DNA of 45,063 nt from Arthrobacter sp. Leaf141. GTDB lineage: Bacteria; Actinomycetota; Actinomycetes; Actinomycetales; Micrococcaceae. The notes beneath the pieces are model-generated. The model did no database searches, was not told the DNA's origin, and saw nothing but the letters and a program-made list of their open reading frames with translations. The stretch spans positions 556,362 to 601,424 of the forward strand of contig NZ_LMOL01000005.1 in the NCBI RefSeq assembly GCF_001424565.1. Direction: 5' to 3'. The translations under genes were made by a program, and so were the position numbers. Within the stretch, counting starts at the first letter, position 1. Each line of letters begins with the position of its first letter. Shown here piece by piece: positions 34,626 to 42,347 of the stretch.

Positions 34626-35381
34626 TCAGTGCGTGAGGAGCTTGGACAGGAAGTCCTTGGCCCGGTCACTCTTGGGGTTGGTGAAGAACTCTTCCGGAGT
34701 GGCGTCCTCGACGATCTGGCCGTCCGCCATAAAGACCACACGGTCGGCGGCCTTGCGGGCGAAGCCCATCTCGTGCGTGACCACGATCATGGTCATGCCT
34801 TCCTTGGCGAGCTGGACCATCACGTCCAGGACCTCGTTGATCATTTCCGGGTCCAGGGCTGACGTGGGCTCGTCGAACAGCATGACCTTCGGCTTCATTG
34901 CCAAAGCCCGTGCAATTGCGACGCGCTGCTGCTGGCCGCCGGAGAGCTGGGCGGGAAGCTTGGGCGCCTGATGGCCCACGCCCACCCGCTCCAGCAGCGC
35001 CATGGCGTCCTTGTCCGCGGTGGTCTTGGCCACGCCCTTGACCTTGATGGGTCCCAGGGTGACGTTTTCCAGGATGGTTTTGTGTGCAAACAGGTTGAAC
35101 GACTGGAAGACCATTCCGACGTCGGCCCGGAGCTGCGCGAGTTCCTTGCCTTCTGAGGGGAGGACTTTCCCGTCGATGGAAATGGTGCCGTCCTCGATGG
35201 TTTCCAGGCGGTTGATAGCGCGGCAAAGAGTGGACTTACCGGAACCGGAGGGCCCGATGACCACAACAACCTCGCCCTTGCGGACGTTGAGGTTGATGTC
35301 CTTGAGAACGTGCAGCTGGCCGTAATGCTTATTGACGGCCGTCAGGGAGACGAGCGAATCGCCGGGCACTTGAGTAGTCAT
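34626..35381 (-). CDS. gluA: Glutamate ABC transporter ATPase GluA
   Basis: This 251-residue amino-acid ABC ATPase has Walker [15 protein letters not shown]-loop [11 protein letters not shown], signature [12 protein letters not shown], Walker [15 protein letters not shown] and the His switch VTHEMGFA. It is the first gene of the gluABCD operon. The ATG at 35381 (MTTQVPGD) has TAGATT 7 bases upstream and a T-run between, so it is likely leaderless. An in-frame ATG 21 bases upstream precedes the promoter and is not used. Confidence 0.96.
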   Translation of the reverse strand: MTTQVPGDSLVSLTAVNKHYGQLHVLKDINLNVRKGEVVVVIGPSGSGKSTLCRAINRLETIEDGTISIDGKVLPSEGKELAQLRADVGMVFQSFNLFAHKTILENVTLGPIKVKGVAKTTADKDAMALLERVGVGHQAPKLPAQLSGGQQQRVAIARALAMKPKVMLFDEPTSALDPEMINEVLDVMVQLAKEGMTMIVVTHEMGFARKAADRVVFMADGQIVEDATPEEFFTNPKSDRAKDFLSKLLTH

Positions 35382-35388
35382 AAAAAAG

Positions 35389-35394
35389 AATCTA
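35389..35394 (-). promoter_or_regulatory. Leaderless-type -10 (TAGATT) of gluA
   Basis: On the minus strand TAGATT is followed by CTTTTTT and then the gluA ATG. Confidence 0.6.
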
Positions 35395-35418
35395 GCGAAC
35401 AACCGGGCCTTATGATGC

Positions 35419-35450
35419 GAATCACGCCAAGTTCGCGCCGATCGTGATTC
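35419..35450. promoter_or_regulatory. Inverted repeat between divergent gluA and the LOG gene
   Basis: GAATCACG (35419-35426) and CGTGATTC (35443-35450) are perfect inverted copies 16 bases apart. The whole element lies between the two -10 hexamers, so a dimeric regulator bound here could control glutamate uptake, the LOG gene, or both. Confidence 0.5.
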
Positions 35451-35473
35451 AAGAGATACCTCCCGCCTGAGGT

Positions 35474-35479
35474 TAGCCT
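35474..35479 (+). promoter_or_regulatory. Leaderless-type -10 (TAGCCT) of the LOG gene
   Basis: TAGCCT lies exactly 6 bases before the ATG at 35486. Confidence 0.6.
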
Positions 35480-35485
35480 TGGGAT

Positions 35486-36268
35486 ATGAGCATCAACGCA
35501 GATCCGGCCAAGAATTCCCAGCCGCGCCGTAAAGGCCCCCTTGAACTTCGCCGTGAACAGGCACACGTGGATATGTCCGACCAGCACCTGCTGGATACCA
35601 CCGGCGCCGGCCAGTTTGTGCATACCGATCCGTGGCGCGTGCTGCGGATCCAAAGTGAGTTTGTTGAAGGCTTCGGCGCCCTGGCGGGCATTGGCAAAGC
35701 CGTCAGCGTTTTCGGCTCGGCCCGGACCAAGCCCGGCACCCCGTATTACGAGATGGGAGTGGAAGTGGGCCGGAAACTGGCCGAAGCCGGCGTGGCCGTC
35801 ATCACCGGCGGTGGGCCCGGCTCCATGGAAGCCGCCAACCGGGGTGCCGTGGAGGGCAAAGGCCTCTCCGTGGGCCTCGGCATCGAACTGCCGTTTGAGC
35901 AGGGCCTGAACCAGTGGGTCGACCTGGGGATCAACTTCCGCTACTTCTTTGCCCGCAAAACCATGTTTGTGAAATACGCGCAGGGCTTTATTGTGCTTCC
36001 CGGCGGGCTGGGCACCCTTGATGAACTTTTTGAGGCAATGGTGCTGGTCCAAACCCGAAAGGTGACCTCGTTCCCCATCGTGCTGCTCGGCGTTGACTTC
36101 TGGTCCCCTATGGTCGACTGGATCCGGGGCACCCTGGTGGCCGAAGGCATGGTGTCCGAAAAGGACCTGGACCTGATCCAGGTGGTGGATGATCCTGCTG
36201 AAGCCGTGGACCATGTGCTTCACATGGCCGTCTCTCCGGCCACAAACGGCGAGCAGCGCCCGGAGTAG
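35486..36268 (+). CDS. LOG-family (TIGR00730) nucleotide 5'-monophosphate phosphoribohydrolase
   Basis: This 260-residue Rossmann-fold protein has the LOG-family signatures [14 protein letters not shown] and [13 protein letters not shown] (PGGxGTxxE). Relatives cleave cytokinin riboside or nucleoside 5'-monophosphates to base and ribose phosphate, including M. tuberculosis Rv1205. An N-terminal extension of about 70 residues precedes the Rossmann core, so it belongs to the longer type. The ATG at 35486 is probably leaderless. The next two genes follow closely and may form one unit with it. Confidence 0.92.
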   Translation: MSINADPAKNSQPRRKGPLELRREQAHVDMSDQHLLDTTGAGQFVHTDPWRVLRIQSEFVEGFGALAGIGKAVSVFGSARTKPGTPYYEMGVEVGRKLAEAGVAVITGGGPGSMEAANRGAVEGKGLSVGLGIELPFEQGLNQWVDLGINFRYFFARKTMFVKYAQGFIVLPGGLGTLDELFEAMVLVQTRKVTSFPIVLLGVDFWSPMVDWIRGTLVAEGMVSEKDLDLIQVVDDPAEAVDHVLHMAVSPATNGEQRPE

Positions 36269-36298
36269 CGCAGCCCTCTGGTCTGGCACGATGGAACG

Positions 36299-36691
36299 GT
36301 GAGCTTTTTCCTGGTTTTTGTTGCGATCGCGCTTGTTGGTGCTGTCCTGTGGGTCAGCGTGGGCCGGCGTGCCCGGAAGGTGGCGGCACGGCCGGTTCCT
36401 GACCTGCTTGAGGGCGGCTTCGAACAGCCTGCCGCGAACCTTCCGCCGGTGCTGCTCCCGGCCCGGGCACGTCCGGAGGACGTGGACCGGGTGCGGTTTT
36501 CGCTGGGGCTCCGCGGCTACCGGATGGATCAGGTGGACCAGGTCCTGGACGAGCTGCGGGACCAATTGGCTGCCAGGGAACGTGAGGTGACCGCGCTCCG
36601 GACCCGGGTGCTCGCCTTGGAGTCGGCGGCCGACGGCGGGTCCCCGGCCCCGGAATCCGCCGCACCAGCCGCGGAATCCGGCAGCCAGTGA
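36299..36691 (+). CDS. DivIVA-domain membrane protein
   Basis: This 130-residue protein has one N-terminal membrane helix (about 2-20, FFLVFVAIALVGAVLWVSV) and a DivIVA-type segment RFSLGLRGYRMDQVDQVLDEL (about 61-82, seen in part), then a short coiled coil and an Ala/Pro-rich tail. DivIVA-type domains mark membrane curvature and recruit cell-wall machinery at poles or septa. The GTG at 36299 is used. It overlaps the next gene by 4 bases (GTGA), indicating coupling. Confidence 0.85.
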   Translation: MSFFLVFVAIALVGAVLWVSVGRRARKVAARPVPDLLEGGFEQPAANLPPVLLPARARPEDVDRVRFSLGLRGYRMDQVDQVLDELRDQLAAREREVTALRTRVLALESAADGGSPAPESAAPAAESGSQ

Positions 36692-37947
36692 GCACCGCAG
36701 TGCGCCGCCCCGGCTTCACCGCCTCGGCGCAGTCCATCGCCGCCAGGACCGGATCGGCGGTGCGCAACTGGCCCTGGTGGGTCCAGGCCTCGGCCATCTA
36801 CCTCGCCGCCCGCCTGGTCAGTGCAGGCATCTTTATGGCCGCAGCCCTGCATCAGGGCGTCAACCCGTGGTTCCCGCCCAAACCCGACTACTGGAACTTC
36901 ATCAACATCTGGGACGCCCGCTGGTACGGCCAGGTGATCGCCAACGGCTACCCGGCGGTGCTGCCCACCGACGCTGCAGGCAATGTCCAGGAAAACACGT
37001 GGGCGTTTTATCCGCTTTTCCCGGCGCTGGCCGGTGGCCTCAGCACGCTCACGGGACTGAGCCCCGCGGCCGCCCTCACCGTTGTGGCCATGCTGTCCGG
37101 GTGGGGGGCGGCCCTGGCCGTGTACCTGCTGTTCCGGCAGAAGGCGGCGCACGCGCCGGCGTTGTGGGGCGTGGCCTTCTTCGCCGCTTTCCCGGTGTCG
37201 GCGGTCCTGCAGGTCCCCTACGCCGAACCACTGAACCTGTTGCTCCTCGCCGTCGCCCTGCTGCTGGTGATCCGGCGCCGCTACTTCCTGGCCATGCCGG
37301 TGGTGGTGCTGCTGTGCCTGTCCCGGCCCGTGGGTGTCCCGTTCGCTGCCATGGTGGGACTGCTCCTGGTGTACCGGTTCATGGAACACTTGCGCAGCCA
37401 GCGGGACGGAACCGCAACCCCGGCTGCGCACTCCAGGGGTGACCTCGCCGCCCTTACCGGACTGACCGCCGTCGCCGGCCTTTCCGCGCTGGCATGGCCT
37501 GCAGCCGCGTGGGTGGCCACCGGCGACATCCAGGCGTATACCCGTACCGAAACGGTGTGGCGCGGCCACGACCTGGTGCCTTTCAAGCCTTGGTTCGACA
37601 CCGGCGTCGACCTTTTCGGTCCTGTCCTGGGCCTGCTGGCTCCATTTGTTTTTGTGGCCCTTTTCGGTGCGATGCTGTTCCTGCCGCCCGTGGTGCGGCT
37701 CGGCGCCGAAATCCGGCTCTGGTGTGCCTGCTACATGGGCTACCTGGTGATGTTCCTGCACCCGCAGACCAGCACGTTCCGGATGCTGCTGCCCCTGTTC
37801 CCGCTGGCGCTCGGCGCGGTGCTGCTGTCCCGGTCCCGGGCGTACCGCGGGACCGTGGTGGTGATGTTCCTGCTCCTGCAGATGGTGTGGATCGTGTGGC
37901 TGTGGGCCTGGGCGCAACTGCCCGGCGGCGGGGATTATCCGCCGTAG
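36688..37947 (+). CDS. PIG-V-like multi-pass membrane glycosyltransferase
   Basis: This 419-residue protein has around ten hydrophobic segments. The first loop holds NIWDARWYGQVIANGYP (about residues 72-88), which matches the WD-x-x-WY pattern of PIG-V-type mannosyltransferases that use polyprenyl-phosphate mannose on the outer face of the membrane. Acceptor and sugar are not known. Mycobacterial relatives act in lipoglycan or protein mannosylation. The GTG at 36688 overlaps the DivIVA gene, which suggests delivery to the growth zone. It ends 233 bases before the DUF3117 gene. Confidence 0.85.
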   Translation: MSTAVRRPGFTASAQSIAARTGSAVRNWPWWVQASAIYLAARLVSAGIFMAAALHQGVNPWFPPKPDYWNFINIWDARWYGQVIANGYPAVLPTDAAGNVQENTWAFYPLFPALAGGLSTLTGLSPAAALTVVAMLSGWGAALAVYLLFRQKAAHAPALWGVAFFAAFPVSAVLQVPYAEPLNLLLLAVALLLVIRRRYFLAMPVVVLLCLSRPVGVPFAAMVGLLLVYRFMEHLRSQRDGTATPAAHSRGDLAALTGLTAVAGLSALAWPAAAWVATGDIQAYTRTETVWRGHDLVPFKPWFDTGVDLFGPVLGLLAPFVFVALFGAMLFLPPVVRLGAEIRLWCACYMGYLVMFLHPQTSTFRMLLPLFPLALGAVLLSRSRAYRGTVVVMFLLLQMVWIVWLWAWAQLPGGGDYPP

Positions 37948-38179
37948 CCGCCAAGCGCCACCCGGTGTGCCTGCTGCGAATACCCGGTGGACGAAAATGT
38001 CCATCGATTAGCTACAGCCGGGTAATTCCGGGATAATGATAAGCAAGCAAGGACAAAAGCATTCAGAATACGCGCAGCCTTGACGGGGGACTGACTCTCC
38101 GGCATCGCAGCATGCTCGACATGCGGACACAGCCCGACCGGGTTGATCAGTCCTGGGACAAAATGGAGGGGAATTCCTC
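37948..38179 (+). promoter_or_regulatory. Structured leader region of the DUF3117 gene
   Basis: These 232 bases hold no gene. The first structure has TACCCGG (37981-37987) with CCGGGTA (38018-38024), with TGGAC/GTCCA nested inside. A -10-like GATAAT is at 38032-38037. The second structure has GGACTGA (38088-38094) closing with TCAGTCC (38147-38153), enclosing a GCATG-CTCGA-CATGC hairpin (38110-38124). A strong GGAGGGG ribosome site ends the region at 38166-38172. Confidence 0.5.
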
Positions 38180-38347
38180 ATGGCGGCTATGAAACCACGC
38201 ACCGGCGACGGCCCAATGGAAGTCACCAAGGAGGGCCGCAGTCTTATCATGCGCGTCCCGCTCGAAGGCGGCGGGCGACTCGTGGTGGAACTGAACGCTG
38301 CAGAAGCGGCCAACCTGAAGGAATGCCTGGTGGGCGTTACCGAATAG
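38180..38347 (+). CDS. DUF3117 small protein
   Basis: This 55-residue protein begins AAMKPRTGDGPMEVTKEGR and continues MRVPLEGGGRLVVELNAAEA, the conserved DUF3117 pattern found only in Actinobacteria. Function is not established. From memory the M. tuberculosis counterpart is Rv1211, reported as calmodulin-like, but no classical EF-hand is visible here. GGAGGGG lies 7 bases before the ATG. A long structured leader precedes it, and a strong terminator follows, so it is a single-gene unit likely to be highly expressed. Confidence 0.93.
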   Translation: MAAMKPRTGDGPMEVTKEGRSLIMRVPLEGGGRLVVELNAAEAANLKECLVGVTE

Positions 38348-38359
38348 CAGTTCCAGCGG

Positions 38360-38402
38360 ACAGGGTCCGCAGCCCCGTGGGCTGCGGGCCCTGTCCTATT
38401 TC
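38360..38402. terminator. Terminator after the DUF3117 gene
   Basis: A 16-bp stem (38360-38375 with 38379-38394, one G-T pair) has a short loop and is followed by CCTATTTC. It overlaps the 3' end of the convergent O-methyltransferase gene, so it may serve both. Confidence 0.88.
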
Positions 38403-39028
38403 TTGACTGCCACCAGGAGGCCGTCGCCGGTGGGCAGCATTGCCGAGGCCAGCCTGTCGTCGTCGCGGATGGAGCGGCCCACCTGGCGGAGCACCACCGT
38501 GTTGGCGTCCCTGCCGGCCGGGTTGGACACCCGGTCCTTGTCCAGGGCGTCGTTGATGATCAGCAGGCCGGAGCGCTTCAGGAGGCGGATGCCCTGCTCA
38601 ACATAGCCGGGGAGTCCCGGCTTGTCGGCGTCGATGAAGACGAGGTCGTACGCGCCGTCCGTGAGGCGCGGCAGCACGTCGCCGGCGCGGCCGGAGATGG
38701 TCCGGGTCCTGTTGGCCGGGCTGCCGGCCTCGGCAAACGCCTCCCGTGCCGCCCTGAGGTGCTCAACGTCGACGTCGATGGTGGTCAGGACTGCCTGCTT
38801 GCCGAGGCCCCGGAGCAGGCAGACGCCGGAGACGCCGGCGCCGGTTCCGATCTCGACGGCGGTCTGGGCCTTGGAAGCGGCGGCCAGCACGGTCAGGACA
38901 GCACCGACGCCCGGTCCGATAGGCGCTACACCCAGTTCAAAAGAGCGTTCCCGGGCGCGCAGCATGACCTCATCCTCAGCGGGCAGATCTTCTGCATAGG
39001 ACCAGCTGCTGGATTTGTCGGCGCTCAT
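38396..39028 (-). CDS. SAM-dependent O-methyltransferase
   Basis: This 210-residue protein of the catechol/caffeoyl-CoA O-methyltransferase superfamily has SAM motif VEIGTGAGVSGVCLL, metal and catalytic region DLVFIDADKPGLPGYVEQG, and IINDALDKDRVSNP, in short runs. The substrate is unknown. The same gene sits directly upstream of sigE in mycobacteria (Rv1220c). It is divergent from sigE, so both share the 228-base intergenic region. Confidence 0.92.
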   Translation of the reverse strand: MSADKSSSWSYAEDLPAEDEVMLRARERSFELGVAPIGPGVGAVLTVLAAASKAQTAVEIGTGAGVSGVCLLRGLGKQAVLTTIDVDVEHLRAAREAFAEAGSPANRTRTISGRAGDVLPRLTDGAYDLVFIDADKPGLPGYVEQGIRLLKRSGLLIINDALDKDRVSNPAGRDANTVVLRQVGRSIRDDDRLASAMLPTGDGLLVAVKK

Positions 39029-39256
39029 GGATTTCGCTTTCTGGGCGGGGCGGGAAATGTCTTTTACAGCCTACTGTGTCCGGCCGAAACGTCGGTGCCG
39101 GCGGGCATTGCGCCCAAGGCTGAAGTTACGACGCAATCAGGAAATTCCCAGCCAAGTTTGAAAGGATGAATATCCGCTCATCCAAAAGGTGATCGGCGCC
39201 GAATCAGAGATGTCAACAGTATCCGGGCGTTTGTAATTCCACGAGGGGAGTGGACG
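39029..39256. promoter_or_regulatory. Divergent control region of the O-methyltransferase and sigE
   Basis: These 228 bases hold no gene. GGATGA (39164-39169) and TCATCC (39178-39183) form an inverted repeat with an 8-base centre, about 75-90 bases before the sigE ATG. No clear ECF-type promoter pair was recognised. GGGGAG precedes the sigE start. Confidence 0.4.
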
Positions 39257-39871
39257 ATGTCATCACCAGTTGTGGCACCTGTCCCTGCAGTACACCAGCC
39301 TGAGGTCGAATGGGTCCGGCCCACCTGGGAGGAAGTGGTTACCAACCACTCCGCCAAGGTATACCGGCTCGCTTACCGCCTGACCGGCAACAAGTTCGAT
39401 GCCGAAGACCTCACCCAGGAGGTGTTTGTGCGCGTCTTCCGGTCCCTTGAAAACTTCAAGCCCGGGACCCTGGACGGCTGGCTGCACCGCATCACCACCA
39501 ACCTGTTCCTCGACCAGGCCCGGCGCAAGACCAGGATCCGGTTCGACGCCCTGTCGGACGACGCCGAGTCCCGCCTTCCCGGCCGTGAGCCCGGACCCGA
39601 GCAAAGCTTCGAGTTCAACAACCTTGACCTCGATGTGCAGGCTGCCCTTGAGGACCTGCCGCCGGACTTCCGCGCAGCCGTGGTGCTGTGCGATCTCGAA
39701 GGGTTGTCCTACGACGAAGTGGCCGCAGCGCTGGACGTCAAACTGGGCACCGTGCGTTCCAGGATCCACCGCGGCCGCACCATGCTCCGGGAAAAGCTGG
39801 CCCACCGGGACCCGCGCCCGCAGCAGGCCCGCCGGAAGCTGTCCCTGCCGCGCATCGCCGGCATCCTCTGA
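39257..39871 (+). CDS. sigE: ECF sigma factor SigE
   Basis: This 204-residue sigma-70-family ECF factor is an envelope-stress regulator in related actinobacteria. Region 2 has [26 protein letters not shown], seen in part, and [15 protein letters not shown]. Region 4 has [23 protein letters not shown] and [12 protein letters not shown], in parts. It is followed 7 bases later by the anti-sigma gene, and then by tatB, matching the sigE-rseA-tatB order of mycobacteria. A GGGGAG ribosome site precedes the ATG. Confidence 0.95.
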   Translation: MSSPVVAPVPAVHQPEVEWVRPTWEEVVTNHSAKVYRLAYRLTGNKFDAEDLTQEVFVRVFRSLENFKPGTLDGWLHRITTNLFLDQARRKTRIRFDALSDDAESRLPGREPGPEQSFEFNNLDLDVQAALEDLPPDFRAAVVLCDLEGLSYDEVAAALDVKLGTVRSRIHRGRTMLREKLAHRDPRPQQARRKLSLPRIAGIL

Positions 39872-39878
39872 TCGGCGC

Positions 39879-40715
39879 ATGAGGCCCCCCAATCCCTTTG
39901 CCGGCCGGCACCAGCGGACAGCCAGCCACCTGCAGGAATGCAGCGACTGTGCCGGCGCTGTGCGCAGGGAACGCCAATACCTCGAACGGCTGCGCGATGC
40001 GCCTGTTCCGCAGGCCAGCGAGGACCTGACAGCCCGCCTGCTGGCCCGGACCCACGAGTTCGCTGCCCGGCAACCGGCAGCACAGCCTGAGCCGCCCCGC
40101 AGGTTTGCACGTGCCGTGGCATTGACTGCAGGCGGAACCTTGGCGGCCGCCGGGGTCCTTGCCGTGGGTGCCCTGGCCGTCTCCGGCTCGCCGCTGCCTG
40201 ATTCCACTTCCCCGGCTGCGCTGTCCCATGTTTCGGCCCGGACGCCCGCGGACGGCCGTGCCCTCACGGCCAGCCAGCTTGCCCTGCTCCGGGACGAGGG
40301 CTGGGCATGCCCGGAACTGGCCGGCCTGGGATTCCGCCTTGAATCGGCCCGGGCCCTGGTAATCGACGGGCAGCCTGCCGTGGAGATCCGGCTTTCGGAC
40401 GGCATCCATTACGCCACCGTGACGGAGCAGCATTCGTCCGCCGCCGCGCTGCGCACCGCGGCGGACGGCGTGGAGCTCCGCAGCGCCTCGCCCTGGTCCG
40501 TGACCTACCGGGCCGAGGGCCGGACGTTCACCTACGAATCGGACCTTCCCGCCGAGCAGGCCGATGACGCCGTGCCCATCCTGGAACGCGTCAGCGCGCA
40601 GGCCGGCGCGGGTGTCGCGGCGGAAGCGCCGGCGTCGGGTACTGTGGCGGGAGAGTCCCTGGCCCACCGGCTGCAGCGCGGACTGAACAGGATTGTGACC
40701 CTTTTGACCCAGTAA
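39879..40715 (+). CDS. Zinc-finger anti-sigma factor of SigE (RseA-like)
   Basis: This 278-residue single-pass membrane protein has, at its N-terminus, the zinc anti-sigma motif HLQECSDC (HxxxCxxC, about residues 17-24). A membrane segment lies near 88-108 (AVALTAGGTLAAAGVLAVGAL), and the rest is extracytoplasmic. It is longer than many RseA proteins and carries an exported domain that could sense stress. The ATG at 39879 lies 7 bases after the sigE stop. Release of SigE on envelope damage is inferred from the family. Confidence 0.9.
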   Translation: MRPPNPFAGRHQRTASHLQECSDCAGAVRRERQYLERLRDAPVPQASEDLTARLLARTHEFAARQPAAQPEPPRRFARAVALTAGGTLAAAGVLAVGALAVSGSPLPDSTSPAALSHVSARTPADGRALTASQLALLRDEGWACPELAGLGFRLESARALVIDGQPAVEIRLSDGIHYATVTEQHSSAAALRTAADGVELRSASPWSVTYRAEGRTFTYESDLPAEQADDAVPILERVSAQAGAGVAAEAPASGTVAGESLAHRLQRGLNRIVTLLTQ

Positions 40716-40771
40716 AGCGGGCGGTTGCTGCCCCCGCCGGGCGGGAATCGCCGCTGGCAGCCCGGAAAGGG

Positions 40772-40777
40772 TAATCT
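40772..40777 (+). promoter_or_regulatory. Leaderless-type -10 (TAATCT) of tatB
   Basis: TAATCT lies 7 bases before the tatB GTG at 40785, so tatB appears to be transcribed separately from the sigE/anti-sigma pair. Confidence 0.6.
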
Positions 40778-40784
40778 TCCTAAC

Positions 40785-41180
40785 GTGTTTGGAATCAACG
40801 GCCCGGAGTTTTTCCTCCTGCTGATCATTGGCATCCTGGTGATCGGTCCACAGCGGCTCCCTGAATATACCCAGAAGCTTGCCAACCTGGTGAAGGAAGT
40901 CCGGCGCATGGCCTCCGGCGCCCGCGAGCAGATCAAGGAAGAAGTCGGCATCGACATCGACGAGGTCGATTGGAAGAAGTACGACCCGCGCCAGTACGAC
41001 CCTCGCCGCATCATCAAGGAAGCCCTGATGGACGACGACTCCAAGCCCGTCAGCGCGGGTGCGCCGGCCGCCGTCGCCGCCGTGGCAGGGGCCGCAGCCG
41101 CTGCACCCCAGCGGCCCGAACGCGTGGTGCCGCGCCTCCCGGCCGGCGAAGCCGCACCGTTCGACACCGAAGCAACCTAG
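40785..41180 (+). CDS. tatB: Sec-independent translocase subunit TatB
   Basis: This 131-residue protein has an N-terminal membrane helix (about 5-20) with FGINGPEFFLLLIIGILVIGP, seen in part, and the amphipathic helix PQRLPEYTQKLANLVKE, then a variable Ala/Pro-rich tail. It forms the Tat substrate receptor with TatC for export of folded proteins. The GTG at 40785 begins the homology and has TAATCT 7 bases upstream. The extra frame before it is not used. An htrA-like gene found here in mycobacteria is absent. Confidence 0.94.
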   Translation: MFGINGPEFFLLLIIGILVIGPQRLPEYTQKLANLVKEVRRMASGAREQIKEEVGIDIDEVDWKKYDPRQYDPRRIIKEALMDDDSKPVSAGAPAAVAAVAGAAAAAPQRPERVVPRLPAGEAAPFDTEAT

Positions 41181-41197
41181 GCCCCGCGGGCGGGGCC
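41180..41197. terminator. Hairpin between convergent tatB and mrp
   Basis: GGCCCCGC (41180-41187) pairs with GCGGGGCC (41190-41197). It is short and GC-rich without a T-run, and lies exactly in the tatB-mrp gap. Confidence 0.55.
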
Positions 41198-41198
41198 G

Positions 41199-42344
41199 TC
41201 AGCGCGGCTGCAGCCCGAGCTTCAACCCGGCCAGCCCGCGCGGCTTGGCCGCCAGTGAGCCGGCGATGCCGGAGAGCGCCGCAGCAGCAGGCGTGCCGGG
41301 TTGGCCGATGACGATGGGAACACCCGTATCCCCGCCCTCGCGGAGCTGGATGTCCAGCGGGATCTGGCCCAGGAGCGGCACCGTGGTTCCCACGGCGGCA
41401 CTCAGCCGCTGGGTGAGGACCGCCCCGCCGCCGCTTCCGAACAATTCCATCCTGCCGCCGTCGGGCATCTCCAGGTAGGACATGTTCTCGATGACCCCGG
41501 CGACTTTCTGGCCGGTCTGGGTGGCGATGGCGCCTGCGCGCTCGGCGACGTCCGCCGCTGCCGCCTGCGGGGTGGTGACCACCAGGATCTCCGCTGTGGG
41601 CAGCAGCTGGGCCACGGAGATGGCGATGTCCCCGGTACCCGGCGGCAGGTCCAGGAAAAGGACATCCAGGTCACCAAAGTAGACGTCCGTCAGGAACTGT
41701 TCCAGGGCACGGTGCAGCATGGGTCCGCGCCAGGCCACCGGCTGGTTGCCCGTCACGAACATGCCGATGGAGATGACCTTCACGCCGTACGCGACGGGCG
41801 GCAGGATCATGTCATCCACCCGCGTGGGCGTTTGGGTGATGCCCATCAGGCCGGGCACCGAGAAGCCGTACACATCCGCGTCCACGATGCCTACCCGGAG
41901 CCCCTGCGCCGCCAGGGAGCAGGCAAGGTTGACCGTGACAGAGGATTTACCCACGCCACCCTTCCCGCTGGCCACGGCGAAGACCTTGGTCAGCGAGTCC
42001 GGCTCGTTGAACGGGATACCGCGTTGGCCGCCGGCGCCGCGGAGTTTTTCCTTGAGGGCGTCGCGCTGGGCCTGGTCCATCACGTTCAGGGTGACGGTGA
42101 CACCGGTGACACCGCGGACGGCCAGCAGGGCGCGTTCGGAGTCCTTGGTGATGGTGTCGCGGAGCGGGCAGCCCGCAATGGTCAGCAGGACCGCCAGGTC
42201 AACGTGCCCTTCTGCGGAGACGATGACGGACTCCACCATGCCAAGCTCGGTGATGGGGCGGCGGAGCTCCGGATCCATGACGCCGGCCAGGGCCTGCTGG
42301 ACGGCCTCCGACAGCGGGCCGCCCGGGGAATGTTCGGTGTCCAT
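41199..42344 (-). CDS. mrp: Mrp/NBP35-family P-loop ATPase without CxxC
   Basis: This 381-residue protein has an N-terminal MIP18/DUF59 domain (about 12-95, with GVMDPELRRPITELGMV and AGCPLRD), then the ATPase with the deviant P-loop GKGGVGKSS (127-135), VDADVYGFSVPG and DLPPGTGDIA. Mrp proteins act as Fe-S scaffolds or carriers. The cluster-binding CxxC expected after ENMS is missing: the segment reads ENMSYLEMPDGGRMELFG, and the only cysteines are C59 and one near the P-loop. The ATG at 42344 lies 3 bases after the DUF1003 stop. Confidence 0.94.
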   Translation of the reverse strand: MDTEHSPGGPLSEAVQQALAGVMDPELRRPITELGMVESVIVSAEGHVDLAVLLTIAGCPLRDTITKDSERALLAVRGVTGVTVTLNVMDQAQRDALKEKLRGAGGQRGIPFNEPDSLTKVFAVASGKGGVGKSSVTVNLACSLAAQGLRVGIVDADVYGFSVPGLMGITQTPTRVDDMILPPVAYGVKVISIGMFVTGNQPVAWRGPMLHRALEQFLTDVYFGDLDVLFLDLPPGTGDIAISVAQLLPTAEILVVTTPQAAAADVAERAGAIATQTGQKVAGVIENMSYLEMPDGGRMELFGSGGGAVLTQRLSAAVGTTVPLLGQIPLDIQLREGGDTGVPIVIGQPGTPAAAALSGIAGSLAAKPRGLAGLKLGLQPR

Positions 42345-42347
42345 GCG

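Noticed and set aside
37948..38179. A c-di-AMP (ydaO-type) riboswitch upstream of the DUF3117 gene.
   Set aside because: A GGGGGAC string is present but the other conserved elements are not. Reported only as an unknown structured leader.
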